Shown piece after piece: positions 34,097 to 41,106 of a stretch of DNA of 64,000 nt; position 1 is the stretch's first letter; every line of letters begins with the position of its first letter. The translations under genes were made by a program, and so were the position numbers. Under the pieces are notes generated by a model. It saw only the letters and a program-made list of their open reading frames with translations. It did not search any database and was not told where the DNA came from. The DNA is from an uncultured Ruminococcus sp. (GTDB taxonomy: Bacteria; Bacillota; Clostridia; Oscillospirales; Ruminococcaceae): positions 124,001-188,000 of the forward strand of contig CANQVA010000001.1 of NCBI GenBank assembly GCA_947627175.1, in the 5' to 3' direction.

Positions 34097-35884
34097 ATGA
34101 ACAGTTTACCCGGCTTTCTAAATGAAGAAATGTACAGTGTCGGAAAAGTCATAATAGACAGCAGTTTCCATATGCAGAGGGCGGACGAATCTTTTTTCCG
34201 CTATTTTGGTAACGACGTTATATATTCAATAAAGAGAACAATAGATGAAAACGATTTTGAACGTATTTCAGAGTGTCTGAAAATTGCTGAAAACGGCGGT
34301 ACGGCAAAAACGGTTATAAGAATGAAAGGAATAAATAATTATCTGAGGTGGATTCTTGCATCTGTAAGAATGATTTCAAGCATTGATGAACCACTTTACA
34401 GCATAATTTTCAGCGATATATTTTCACTTGAAACCCTCGCTTACAGCAGGGAAAGAAAAATTTCCGAATACCGCCATATATTAAGCCTTATAAATGACCT
34501 TGCATTTGAATACAGCTTTGAAACAAAAAAAATAAGAATATACATATTTGACTGTTACCGTGAAGTAGTCCTTATTGATGAGGAACTTGAAAAATGGCAG
34601 AAAAATTCCGCTGAATCGGGATATATTCCGTCACGCTATACGGAAACTTTCAATAATCTCTGCAATGACATAAAAAACGGTGTTTACCGATTTGACTATG
34701 AATTTGAATCTTCACTTCTCACTTTCGGAAAATCACGGGAATTATGCCTTTTCAGGGGTATAACACGCCATGATGACCCCGATATAAAAAAAGTAAGCGG
34801 AATAATTTCCGTTGTAAGTTCGGGGCATAAGTCAAAAGAAATAAATCCTGCCATTGAAGCAAACAGAGATTCATTGTCAGGAGTTCTTAACAAGCGTGCA
34901 GTCACTTCTTATGCAATGGAAATACTATCTGAAAAACCGTCACACAATATTAACCTTGTACTGCTTGATATAGACGATTTCAGCGAAACAGTAAGCAGTT
35001 ACGGGCATCTTTTCGGTGATGAAGTTATTTTCACTGTTGCAGGAATAATAAAAAATGAAATAGGTACAAGAGGAATTGCAGGCAGAATTACGGGTGCAGG
35101 TTTTCTTATAGTTCTTGAAGATACACAAGATGAAACAGACTTGCGTGGCATTCTCAGGGCAATAAGGACAAAAACAGAATGGGCTTTTTCTGACCGCTTT
35201 GAAAACCTGAAACTTACTTGTTCAATGGGCGTTTCAACTTATCCCGTTGACAGTTCCGACTATGACGAACTTTTCATGCAGGCGGACAAGGCACTCTATA
35301 TTGCACAGCAGAAAGGCAAAAATCGTTATGTAATATATGATGTAAACAAACATGGCACTATTAAAAAAGATATAGAAAACAAAATAGCTTTTTTGAGTGA
35401 TAAAAAACAAAGTACACAAAAACTAACATTTATAGGTCAGCTTGCTGAAAATCTTGTATTCGGAAATATTCCCGATATTTCAGTTTTGCTTGAACAGATA
35501 CGTCTGCAATTTGAAATTGATGATATATGCATTTTTGCAGGAAAAGATATGAACCTTATACTAAGTTGCGGAAACTCCTCATCAAAAAATGCCTCTTATC
35601 TTTTTGAGAACCACTATACAGAAAGATTTTCGGGGGACGGTATATTTGCAGTAGATAATGTAAACGAACTTGAAGGACGTGATGACAATGCATTTATTCA
35701 GCTTACAGAACAGAACATAGGCGGTGCTGTACAGTATCTTATGACGGAAAACAGCATTATAAAAGGTATGATTTCTTTTTGTTATATAGGACGTTTCAAA
35801 AAATGGGCTGTTTCTGACCTGAATTATCTGACCATTATCGGACGTACTATAACAGCTATCCTCAAAAAACAAGCTTATATATGA
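34097..35884 (+). CDS. PAS / degenerate GGDEF signalling protein
   Basis: 595 residues, soluble. The N-terminal part (about 15-115) looks PAS-like. The central GGDEF-like domain (about 260-415) keeps the frame (NLVLLDIDDFSETVSSYGHLFGDEVIF, CSMGVSTYPVDSSDYDELFMQADKALYIAQQKGKNRYVIYD), but the signature GGDEF is replaced by TGAGF. A c-di-GMP synthase activity is therefore unlikely. The C-terminal 150 residues could be a GAF-type sensor. It might bind GTP or c-di-GMP or act by protein contacts. Ribosome site CAGGAGG; likely co-transcribed with the AI-2E family permease upstream. Confidence 0.82.
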   Translation: MNSLPGFLNEEMYSVGKVIIDSSFHMQRADESFFRYFGNDVIYSIKRTIDENDFERISECLKIAENGGTAKTVIRMKGINNYLRWILASVRMISSIDEPLYSIIFSDIFSLETLAYSRERKISEYRHILSLINDLAFEYSFETKKIRIYIFDCYREVVLIDEELEKWQKNSAESGYIPSRYTETFNNLCNDIKNGVYRFDYEFESSLLTFGKSRELCLFRGITRHDDPDIKKVSGIISVVSSGHKSKEINPAIEANRDSLSGVLNKRAVTSYAMEILSEKPSHNINLVLLDIDDFSETVSSYGHLFGDEVIFTVAGIIKNEIGTRGIAGRITGAGFLIVLEDTQDETDLRGILRAIRTKTEWAFSDRFENLKLTCSMGVSTYPVDSSDYDELFMQADKALYIAQQKGKNRYVIYDVNKHGTIKKDIENKIAFLSDKKQSTQKLTFIGQLAENLVFGNIPDISVLLEQIRLQFEIDDICIFAGKDMNLILSCGNSSSKNASYLFENHYTERFSGDGIFAVDNVNELEGRDDNAFIQLTEQNIGGAVQYLMTENSIIKGMISFCYIGRFKKWAVSDLNYLTIIGRTITAILKKQAYI

Positions 35885-35908
35885 ATTATAACACCTTTAA
35901 AAAAACTC

Positions 35909-35937
35909 TTGATTTTTTATGACAAATGTTATATAAT
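35909..35937 (+). promoter_or_regulatory. Promoter of the dapF-dapL operon
   Basis: TTGATT (35909-35914), 17-bp spacer, TATAAT (35932-35937). The leader then holds a hairpin of AACGGAAAAAA (35945-35955) with TTTTTTCCGTT (35963-35973). It is too short for a lysine riboswitch. Confidence 0.7.
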
Positions 35938-36009
35938 ATATCTGAACGGAAAAAATCAGCATTTTTTTCCGTTTCTACTCTTAATGAGTTACAGATAGGA
36001 GAAATAAAT

Positions 36010-36888
36010 ATGAAATTTTCTAAAATGCATGGCATAGGCAACGATTATATCTATGTGAACTGCTTTGAAGAAACAGTCACAGAACCTGAAAAAGTTTCTG
36101 TTATCGTAAGTGACAGACATAAGGGCATAGGCTCTGACGGTCTTGTTCTTATTATGCCGTCTGAAAAGGCTGATTTCCGTATGCGTATATTCAATGCCGA
36201 CGGCTCTGAAGCTATGATGTGTGGTAATGCCACACGCTGTATAGGCAAGTATGTATACGATATGGGGCTTACTGACAAGACAGACATCACTCTTGAAACA
36301 AATTCAGGTATAAAATATCTTAAACTCTTCCTGAAAGACAACAAAGTTTCTCTTGTTCAGGTAGATATGGGAAAGGCAATTCTGAAACCGTCAGACATTC
36401 CCGTAAAAAGCAGTCTTGACAGATTTATTGACCAGCCTGTTGAGGTTGACGGAAAAACTTTCCGAATGACCTGCGTTTCTATGGGCAACCCGCACGCCGT
36501 TATATTTATGGACGATATTGACAGTCTTGACCTTGAAAAAATAGGTTCTTCATTTGAGAATCATGAAATATTCCCCGACCGTGTAAACACAGAGTTTGTT
36601 GAAGTGATTGACAGCCATACGCTGAAAATGCGTGTATGGGAAAGGGGAAGCGGTGAAACTTTCGCTTGCGGTACAGGAACTTGTGCAACAGTTGTTGCGG
36701 CAGTTCTTAACGGTATATGCAGACAAGATGAAGAAATACTTGTTCACCTCAGAGGCGGTGACTTACGTATTATCTATAAGTCTGACGGTACTGTAATGAT
36801 GACCGGAGAAGCAGAGTATATTTGTGAAGGAACTATTTCAGATGAATTTATCAATAAGAAAAAGGAGAATATTATATGCCGAAACTGA
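36010..36888 (+). CDS. dapF: Diaminopimelate epimerase DapF
   Basis: 292 residues. It interconverts LL- and meso-diaminopimelate for lysine and cell-wall synthesis. Both active-site cysteines are visible: MMCGNATRC and ACGTGTCATVVAA. The N-terminal FSKMHGIGNDYIYV is typical. The start MKFSKMHG at 36010 with TAGGAG ahead is taken over a longer frame from 35926. It overlaps dapL by 13 bp, so the two are one transcript and the pathway is the DapL (aminotransferase) variant. Confidence 0.96.
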   Translation: MKFSKMHGIGNDYIYVNCFEETVTEPEKVSVIVSDRHKGIGSDGLVLIMPSEKADFRMRIFNADGSEAMMCGNATRCIGKYVYDMGLTDKTDITLETNSGIKYLKLFLKDNKVSLVQVDMGKAILKPSDIPVKSSLDRFIDQPVEVDGKTFRMTCVSMGNPHAVIFMDDIDSLDLEKIGSSFENHEIFPDRVNTEFVEVIDSHTLKMRVWERGSGETFACGTGTCATVVAAVLNGICRQDEEILVHLRGGDLRIIYKSDGTVMMTGEAEYICEGTISDEFINKKKENIICRN

Positions 36889-38087
36889 ATGAAAATTTTC
36901 TCAAACTTGAGAAAAATTACTTGTTTATAAATATCGCAAAAAAAATAAATGCCTTTAAACAGGCTAACCCCGATGCCGATATTATCCGCATGGGTATCGG
37001 TGATGTTACACTCCCGATTGCCCCTGTCGTAATCGACGCAATGAAAAAAGGCTGTGACGAAATGGGCGTAAAAGAAACTTTCAAAGGATATGAGGACAGC
37101 GGTGCGGGCTATGATTTCCTGAAAGAAGCCGTTTCTGACTATTATAAGAGTTTTGGTGCAGACATTTCACCCGACGAAATAAGAATAAATGACGGTGCAA
37201 AAAGCGACTGCGGAAATATCGTTGACATTTTCGGAAATGACAACATTATTCTTGTAACAGACCCTGCTTATCCCGTTTATGTCGATTCAAACCTTATGAG
37301 CGGACGTAAAATTATATACGCCGACTCAAACGAAAGCAACGGTTTTGCCGCTATGCCCGACTATGACGTTCATGCGGATATTATATATCTCTGTTCCCCG
37401 AACAACCCGACAGGTTCAGTATATACAAGAAAACAGCTTGAAATATGGATTGATTACGCAAAGAAAAATAATGCCATTATAATTTACGATTCAGCCTATG
37501 AGGCTTTCATTACAGACCCTGACGTTCCAAGAAGTATTTTTTGCGTTGACGGTGCGAAGGAAGTCGCAATAGAAATGTGTTCTCTCTCAAAAACGGCAGG
37601 TTTTACGGGTATGAGATGCGGCTATACAGTAATTCCCGATGCTCTTAAAGTGACAGCATCAGACGGTACTGTTGTTTCAGTTTCGCAAATTTGGGGACGC
37701 AGACAAGGCAGTAAGTTCAATGGTGTTTCCTACCCCGTACAATGTGCGGCAAAAGCAGTTTTCACTGATGAGGGAATGAAACAAATTCACGAAAATATCT
37801 CATACTATCAGGAAAATGCAAGAATTATTTCTGATACTATGACAAAACTCGGCATAAAGTTTACAGGAGGAGTAAACTCACCCTATATATGGTTTAAGTG
37901 TCCGAATAATATGGGAAGCTGGGAATTTTTTGACCTCATGCTTGAAAAAATTGCAGTTGTAGGTACTCCCGGTGCAGGATTCGGCAAAAATGGCGAAGGT
38001 TGGTTCAGGCTTACAGCTTTTGGCGACAGACAGAGAACCGCCGAAGCTATGGAACGTTTTGAAAAATTTGTAAATTCACTGAAATAA
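36876..38087 (+). CDS. dapL: LL-diaminopimelate aminotransferase DapL
   Basis: 403 residues. PLP enzyme that makes LL-DAP directly from tetrahydrodipicolinate and glutamate, bypassing the succinylase and acetylase steps. Features: the N-terminal ENFLKLEKNYLFINIAKKI, GIGDVTLPIAP, KGYEDSGAGYDFL, LCSPNNPTGSVY, and the PLP lysine in SLSKTAGFTGMRCGYTV. Length is normal for the family. Ribosome site AAAGGAG lies inside the end of dapF. Confidence 0.95.
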   Translation: MPKLNENFLKLEKNYLFINIAKKINAFKQANPDADIIRMGIGDVTLPIAPVVIDAMKKGCDEMGVKETFKGYEDSGAGYDFLKEAVSDYYKSFGADISPDEIRINDGAKSDCGNIVDIFGNDNIILVTDPAYPVYVDSNLMSGRKIIYADSNESNGFAAMPDYDVHADIIYLCSPNNPTGSVYTRKQLEIWIDYAKKNNAIIIYDSAYEAFITDPDVPRSIFCVDGAKEVAIEMCSLSKTAGFTGMRCGYTVIPDALKVTASDGTVVSVSQIWGRRQGSKFNGVSYPVQCAAKAVFTDEGMKQIHENISYYQENARIISDTMTKLGIKFTGGVNSPYIWFKCPNNMGSWEFFDLMLEKIAVVGTPGAGFGKNGEGWFRLTAFGDRQRTAEAMERFEKFVNSLK

Positions 38088-38098
38088 AAGGAGAAAAT

Positions 38099-39019
38099 AT
38101 GTCAGGAAAAATAGGTCTTGTCCTCAGCGGAGGAGGTGCAAAAGGTGCTTATGAAGCAGGCGTATACAAGGCACTTTCCGCTATAGGTGCAACAAGATAT
38201 ATAGACGTTATTGCCGGTACTTCCGTAGGTGCATTGAATGCAGTACTTTTTGAAAGCAGGGGGGCGGATTACTCTGAAAATATCTGGCATAACTTGAAAT
38301 TTTCAGATATGTTCAATATTGACAAACAGAGAATTGCAAAATCTCCCCTGTTGGTTGACTATAACAGCCCTGACTACATCGGAATAAAACCCGATAATAT
38401 ATTTGACAATTTTGTTCTCAGAAGTGCAAGTTTTATAAAATCAATGAGAAAGGAAAATCCGCTGATTGACTTCTTGAAACACGGTCTGCCGATAAATCAG
38501 GACAAAATTTCACATCTTATAGACAAAAATGTTGACTTCAACAGACTGCACCGCAGAATTTATGTTGCGTGCAGTGACAGTTACGGTGATATAAAATATT
38601 TTAACCTTAACAGCTATAAGAATGAAATAAAAAAGAAAATCATTCTTGCGTCCTCTGCACTTCCTGTAATTTATACCGGAATTGCCGGAGGTATAGAGAT
38701 AAACGGAGAATATTATTCAGACGGCGGAATAAAAAATGAGGGAAATACGCCTGTTCCGTTCATATATGACAACGGTTGTCGTTCAATTATTGCCGTACAT
38801 CTTAAATATGATGCCGACATTACAAATCAGTACCGCATGAAAGATGCAGATATTATAAATATTATACCATCAAGAGACCTCGGCGACTTTGTAAGCGGTA
38901 CTATCAATCTCAATCCGCAGAAAGTAAAATCTGATATTGAACTCGGCTATAATGATACAATAGAAAAAACAAAAGAAATCTATTCTATGATAAATAAAAT
39001 AAGATTAAGGTTAAATTGA
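38099..39019 (+). CDS. Patatin-like phospholipase (RssA/YlbK type)
   Basis: 306 residues. Patatin fold: oxyanion loop LSGGGAKGAYEAGVYKAL at the N-terminus, nucleophile Ser in GTSVGALNA, and catalytic Asp in YYSDGGIKNEG. No signal peptide, so probably a cytoplasmic or membrane-associated lipid esterase. It follows dapL by 11 bp with an AAAGGAG site and is followed by a strong terminator, so it is the last gene of the dap operon. The reason for that link is unclear. Confidence 0.9.
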   Translation: MSGKIGLVLSGGGAKGAYEAGVYKALSAIGATRYIDVIAGTSVGALNAVLFESRGADYSENIWHNLKFSDMFNIDKQRIAKSPLLVDYNSPDYIGIKPDNIFDNFVLRSASFIKSMRKENPLIDFLKHGLPINQDKISHLIDKNVDFNRLHRRIYVACSDSYGDIKYFNLNSYKNEIKKKIILASSALPVIYTGIAGGIEINGEYYSDGGIKNEGNTPVPFIYDNGCRSIIAVHLKYDADITNQYRMKDADIINIIPSRDLGDFVSGTINLNPQKVKSDIELGYNDTIEKTKEIYSMINKIRLRLN

Positions 39020-39024
39020 CATAA

Positions 39025-39062
39025 GACAAGCCGGACAGTTTATATAAGCTGTCCGGCTTTTA
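39025..39062. terminator. Strong bidirectional terminator
   Basis: AAGCCGGACAG (39028-39038) with CTGTCCGGCTT (39049-39059), perfect 11-bp stem, between converging genes. Confidence 0.9.
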
Positions 39063-39881
39063 TTATTCTGCACCTTTTCCCTTTATAACTGCAACAACTG
39101 TTTTAGCCAATATTTTAAGGTCAAGCAAAGTACTTCTTTTCTTTATGTATTCAATATCGGTCTGAACCCACTTTTCAAAAGCCATTTCACTCCTGCCCTC
39201 CGCCTGACAGATACACGCAAGACCACCTTTTACAAGTAATCTGTTCATCTGTTCGGGAGTATAAAGAACAACTTCTCTCGGAAGTGGCGGACGGGGTCCT
39301 ATTATTGACATATCGCCTTTCAGAACATTCCAAAGCTGTGGAATTTCATCAATTGAAGTTTTTCTGATAAAACGACCTATTGGTGTGATTCTCGGGTCAT
39401 CATCGCTTTTAAACGCCAGTCCGTCACATTTATTTTTTTTCTGAACTTCTACAAATTTTTCTTCAGCATCCATACACATGGAACGAAGTTTGTACATTTT
39501 AAAAGGTCTGCCGTCTTTTGTAAGGCGTATTTGAGTAAAAATAGGATTTCCTCCGTCATTAAGATAGATAACAAGTGCAACAGCACCAACCGGTATTGAC
39601 AAAACAACAAGAGCGGCGGACGAAACTGCTATGTCAAATGCCCTTTTTAAAATTCTGTATGTCAATGTTCCTGCCGGTTTCACATTGGAATGCTTTAAAG
39701 TTTCTTTTACTCCCATACTGAGGAGTTCAAGGTCTCTTTCACTGAAATTAAGTTTCGGATAATCCGTAACGCCCTCGTTTTTGCTATTTTCTCTGTTAAT
39801 TTTGCATGATTCTTGAATTACTTCGGCGAATTTACTGTCATTAACAGTTTCATTTCCGGCATTAAAAAAAGTAGCCTGCAT
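39063..39881 (-). CDS. Polyprenyl-phosphate sugar-1-phosphate transferase
   Basis: 272 residues of the bacterial sugar transferase family (WcaJ/PglC type). An N-terminal soluble segment of about 80 residues is followed by one hydrophobic hairpin (ILKRAFDIAVSSAALVVLSIPVGAVALVIY) and the catalytic core: PIFTQIRLTKDGRPFKMYKLRSM, FIRKTSIDEIPQLWNVLKGDMSIIGPRPPLPRE. It starts an exopolysaccharide or glycan repeat unit by moving a sugar phosphate onto undecaprenyl phosphate. No other glycan genes are next to it, so it is an orphan initiator here. Its leader carries three promoters and an internal duplication. Ribosome site GAGGGGG. Confidence 0.9.
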   Translation of the reverse strand: MQATFFNAGNETVNDSKFAEVIQESCKINRENSKNEGVTDYPKLNFSERDLELLSMGVKETLKHSNVKPAGTLTYRILKRAFDIAVSSAALVVLSIPVGAVALVIYLNDGGNPIFTQIRLTKDGRPFKMYKLRSMCMDAEEKFVEVQKKNKCDGLAFKSDDDPRITPIGRFIRKTSIDEIPQLWNVLKGDMSIIGPRPPLPREVVLYTPEQMNRLLVKGGLACICQAEGRSEMAFEKWVQTDIEYIKKRSTLLDLKILAKTVVAVIKGKGAE

Positions 39882-39986
39882 AATATTCCCCCTCTGTAAA
39901 AATAAATCAGATTCATTTATAGTACATTAACATAAGCGTCATCAATTTTCTATTTTCATAACAGCAATTGTTCTAAAGATAAAAAC

Positions 39987-40015
39987 ATTATAACACAGTG
40001 CTTTAATAATGTCAA
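39987..40015 (-). promoter_or_regulatory. Leader promoter 3 (nearest the sugar transferase)
   Basis: TTGACA (40010-40015), 17-bp spacer, TATAAT (39987-39992). Fully consensus; about 105 bp ahead of the start at 39881. Confidence 0.75.
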
Positions 40016-40182
40016 TAAATTTTAAACAATTCCATATATTACAGGAAATACTGTTTTTTTATAACGCTTTCTTTCATTTCAGCATGGTAAACCATTCATG
40101 TCAAGGTGGTTATGTAAAAATTCTACAAATACATTTCTTTCCTCTCCTTTTTTAGCGTAAATCAGAATTGTTTTCTGCTTTT

Positions 40183-40211
40183 ATTATACCATATTCTTCA
40201 CTGAAAATCAA
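40183..40211 (-). promoter_or_regulatory. Leader promoter 2
   Basis: TTGATT (40206-40211), 17-bp spacer, TATAAT (40183-40188). A good ribosome site and the short ORF M-Y-L-stop lie about 50 bp downstream. Confidence 0.7.
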
Positions 40212-40221
40212 TAGTATAAAC

Positions 40222-40245
40222 ACCACCACTTATAGAAGTGGTGGT
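40222..40245. repeat. Perfect GC-rich hairpin
   Basis: ACCACCACTT (40222-40231), ATAG loop, AAGTGGTGGT (40236-40245). No U-run follows on either strand. It lies between promoters 1 and 2. Confidence 0.75.
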
Positions 40246-40313
40246 ATTTCGTTTAACGTTTGACAAATTTCAAACAATCTCATGCAAAAAATGCTGTTTT
40301 AACGCTTTTTTCT

Positions 40314-40342
40314 ATTTTATCACATAGTTCAATAAAAATCAA
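40314..40342 (-). promoter_or_regulatory. Leader promoter 1 (farthest)
   Basis: TTGATT (40337-40342), 17-bp spacer, TAAAAT (40314-40319). Confidence 0.6.
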
Positions 40343-40429
40343 GTCTTTTTTTAAATTCGGCTTATTTTCGTCATATTTTACAATAGGTGTTAATTATAAT
40401 ATGGTTTATATATCGCAATAGTCATTTTT

Positions 40430-41095
40430 TCAGTCGGTGAAATGTAAAAGTTTTTTTATTTCGTTAAAAATATCATCTACAGAACGCATTTTACCGTTTT
40501 CTATACATTCAACAGTATTCCAGCCGAGTTTATATGCACAGTAATCAGCAGACATTTCGGAACGTTTCAGATATTCAACATCACGTTCATGAATATCCTT
40601 TTTTGACTCATCACTTTTATAACGTGATGTAATAAGTTTCTGACTTATTTCAAGTTCTGAACGCAGATAAATTACAGTATCCGGTTCGGGAATGCCCATA
40701 TATTTATACTCAAATTCAAACAGCCAGTCAAGAAAACTGTCCCATTCATCTTTTTTTAGTTTTGAACATTGATGAATTGCATTTGATGTAGTATAGCGGT
40801 CAGCTATTACAATACCGCCGTTTTCATAAAATTCATGCCATTCAGATTTAAAACTTGCGAAACGGTCAACCGCATAAAAGCAAGATGCGGCATAAGGATT
40901 TACCGCATCAGCCTTTTTCCCGAACTCCCCTTTAAGATACATTTTTACAAGTGATGACGATGGACTCCCATAATTTGGGAAAGATACCATTTTAACGGAT
41001 TTTCCGATACTTTCGCAATAGTCTTTCAGTTTTACAGTCTGTGTATATTTACCGCTTCCGTCAAGCCCCTCTATTACAATGAGTTTTCCTTTCAT
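40430..41095 (-). CDS. tmk: Thymidylate kinase-like protein
   Basis: 221 residues. P-loop GLDGSGKYTQT at the N-terminus, FPNYGSPSS, the DRYTTSNAIHQ catalytic/LID-like segment and PDTVIYLR identify dTMP kinase, which makes dTDP. The residue after the P-loop Lys is Tyr where Ser/Thr is usual, but clostridial relatives also vary here (GSGKQTQ). It starts 11 bp after the DUF5682 gene with TAAGGAGG as site, so it is the last gene of the MoxR-VWA operon. Whether it is the housekeeping copy cannot be told from this window. Confidence 0.88.
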   Translation of the reverse strand: MKGKLIVIEGLDGSGKYTQTVKLKDYCESIGKSVKMVSFPNYGSPSSSLVKMYLKGEFGKKADAVNPYAASCFYAVDRFASFKSEWHEFYENGGIVIADRYTTSNAIHQCSKLKKDEWDSFLDWLFEFEYKYMGIPEPDTVIYLRSELEISQKLITSRYKSDESKKDIHERDVEYLKRSEMSADYCAYKLGWNTVECIENGKMRSVDDIFNEIKKLLHFTD

Positions 41096-41106
41096 AAACA
41101 GCCTCC

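Larger units (their letters stand above)
39882..40429 (-). other. 548-bp intergenic leader with three tandem promoters and a duplicated block
   Basis: No gene of normal size. On the minus strand three consensus promoters follow one another, each with a 17-bp spacer. A block reading AAAGCGTTA(T)AAAA...ACAG...GTTT-AAATTT occurs twice (about 40028-40075 and 40270-40310). Between them lie a perfect GC-rich hairpin and a three-codon ORF (ATG TAT TTG TAG, 40123-40134) behind a strong ribosome site. All read toward the sugar transferase gene. Confidence 0.6.

Noticed and set aside
35885-36009. Lysine riboswitch upstream of dapF-dapL
   Set aside because: The leader is about 65 bases with one simple hairpin; the lysine aptamer needs well over 150 bases with five helices.
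40222-40245. GC-rich hairpin as the end of an IS200/IS605 element or MITE
   Set aside because: No transposase remnant, no second end and no target duplication were seen. Kept only as an inverted repeat.
41025-41095. Broken P-loop in the thymidylate kinase (GSGKYTQ)
   Set aside because: As I recall, clostridial members of this family commonly have another residue than Ser/Thr here (for example GSGKQTQ) and the rest of the protein is whole, so it is not taken as a sign of inactivation.
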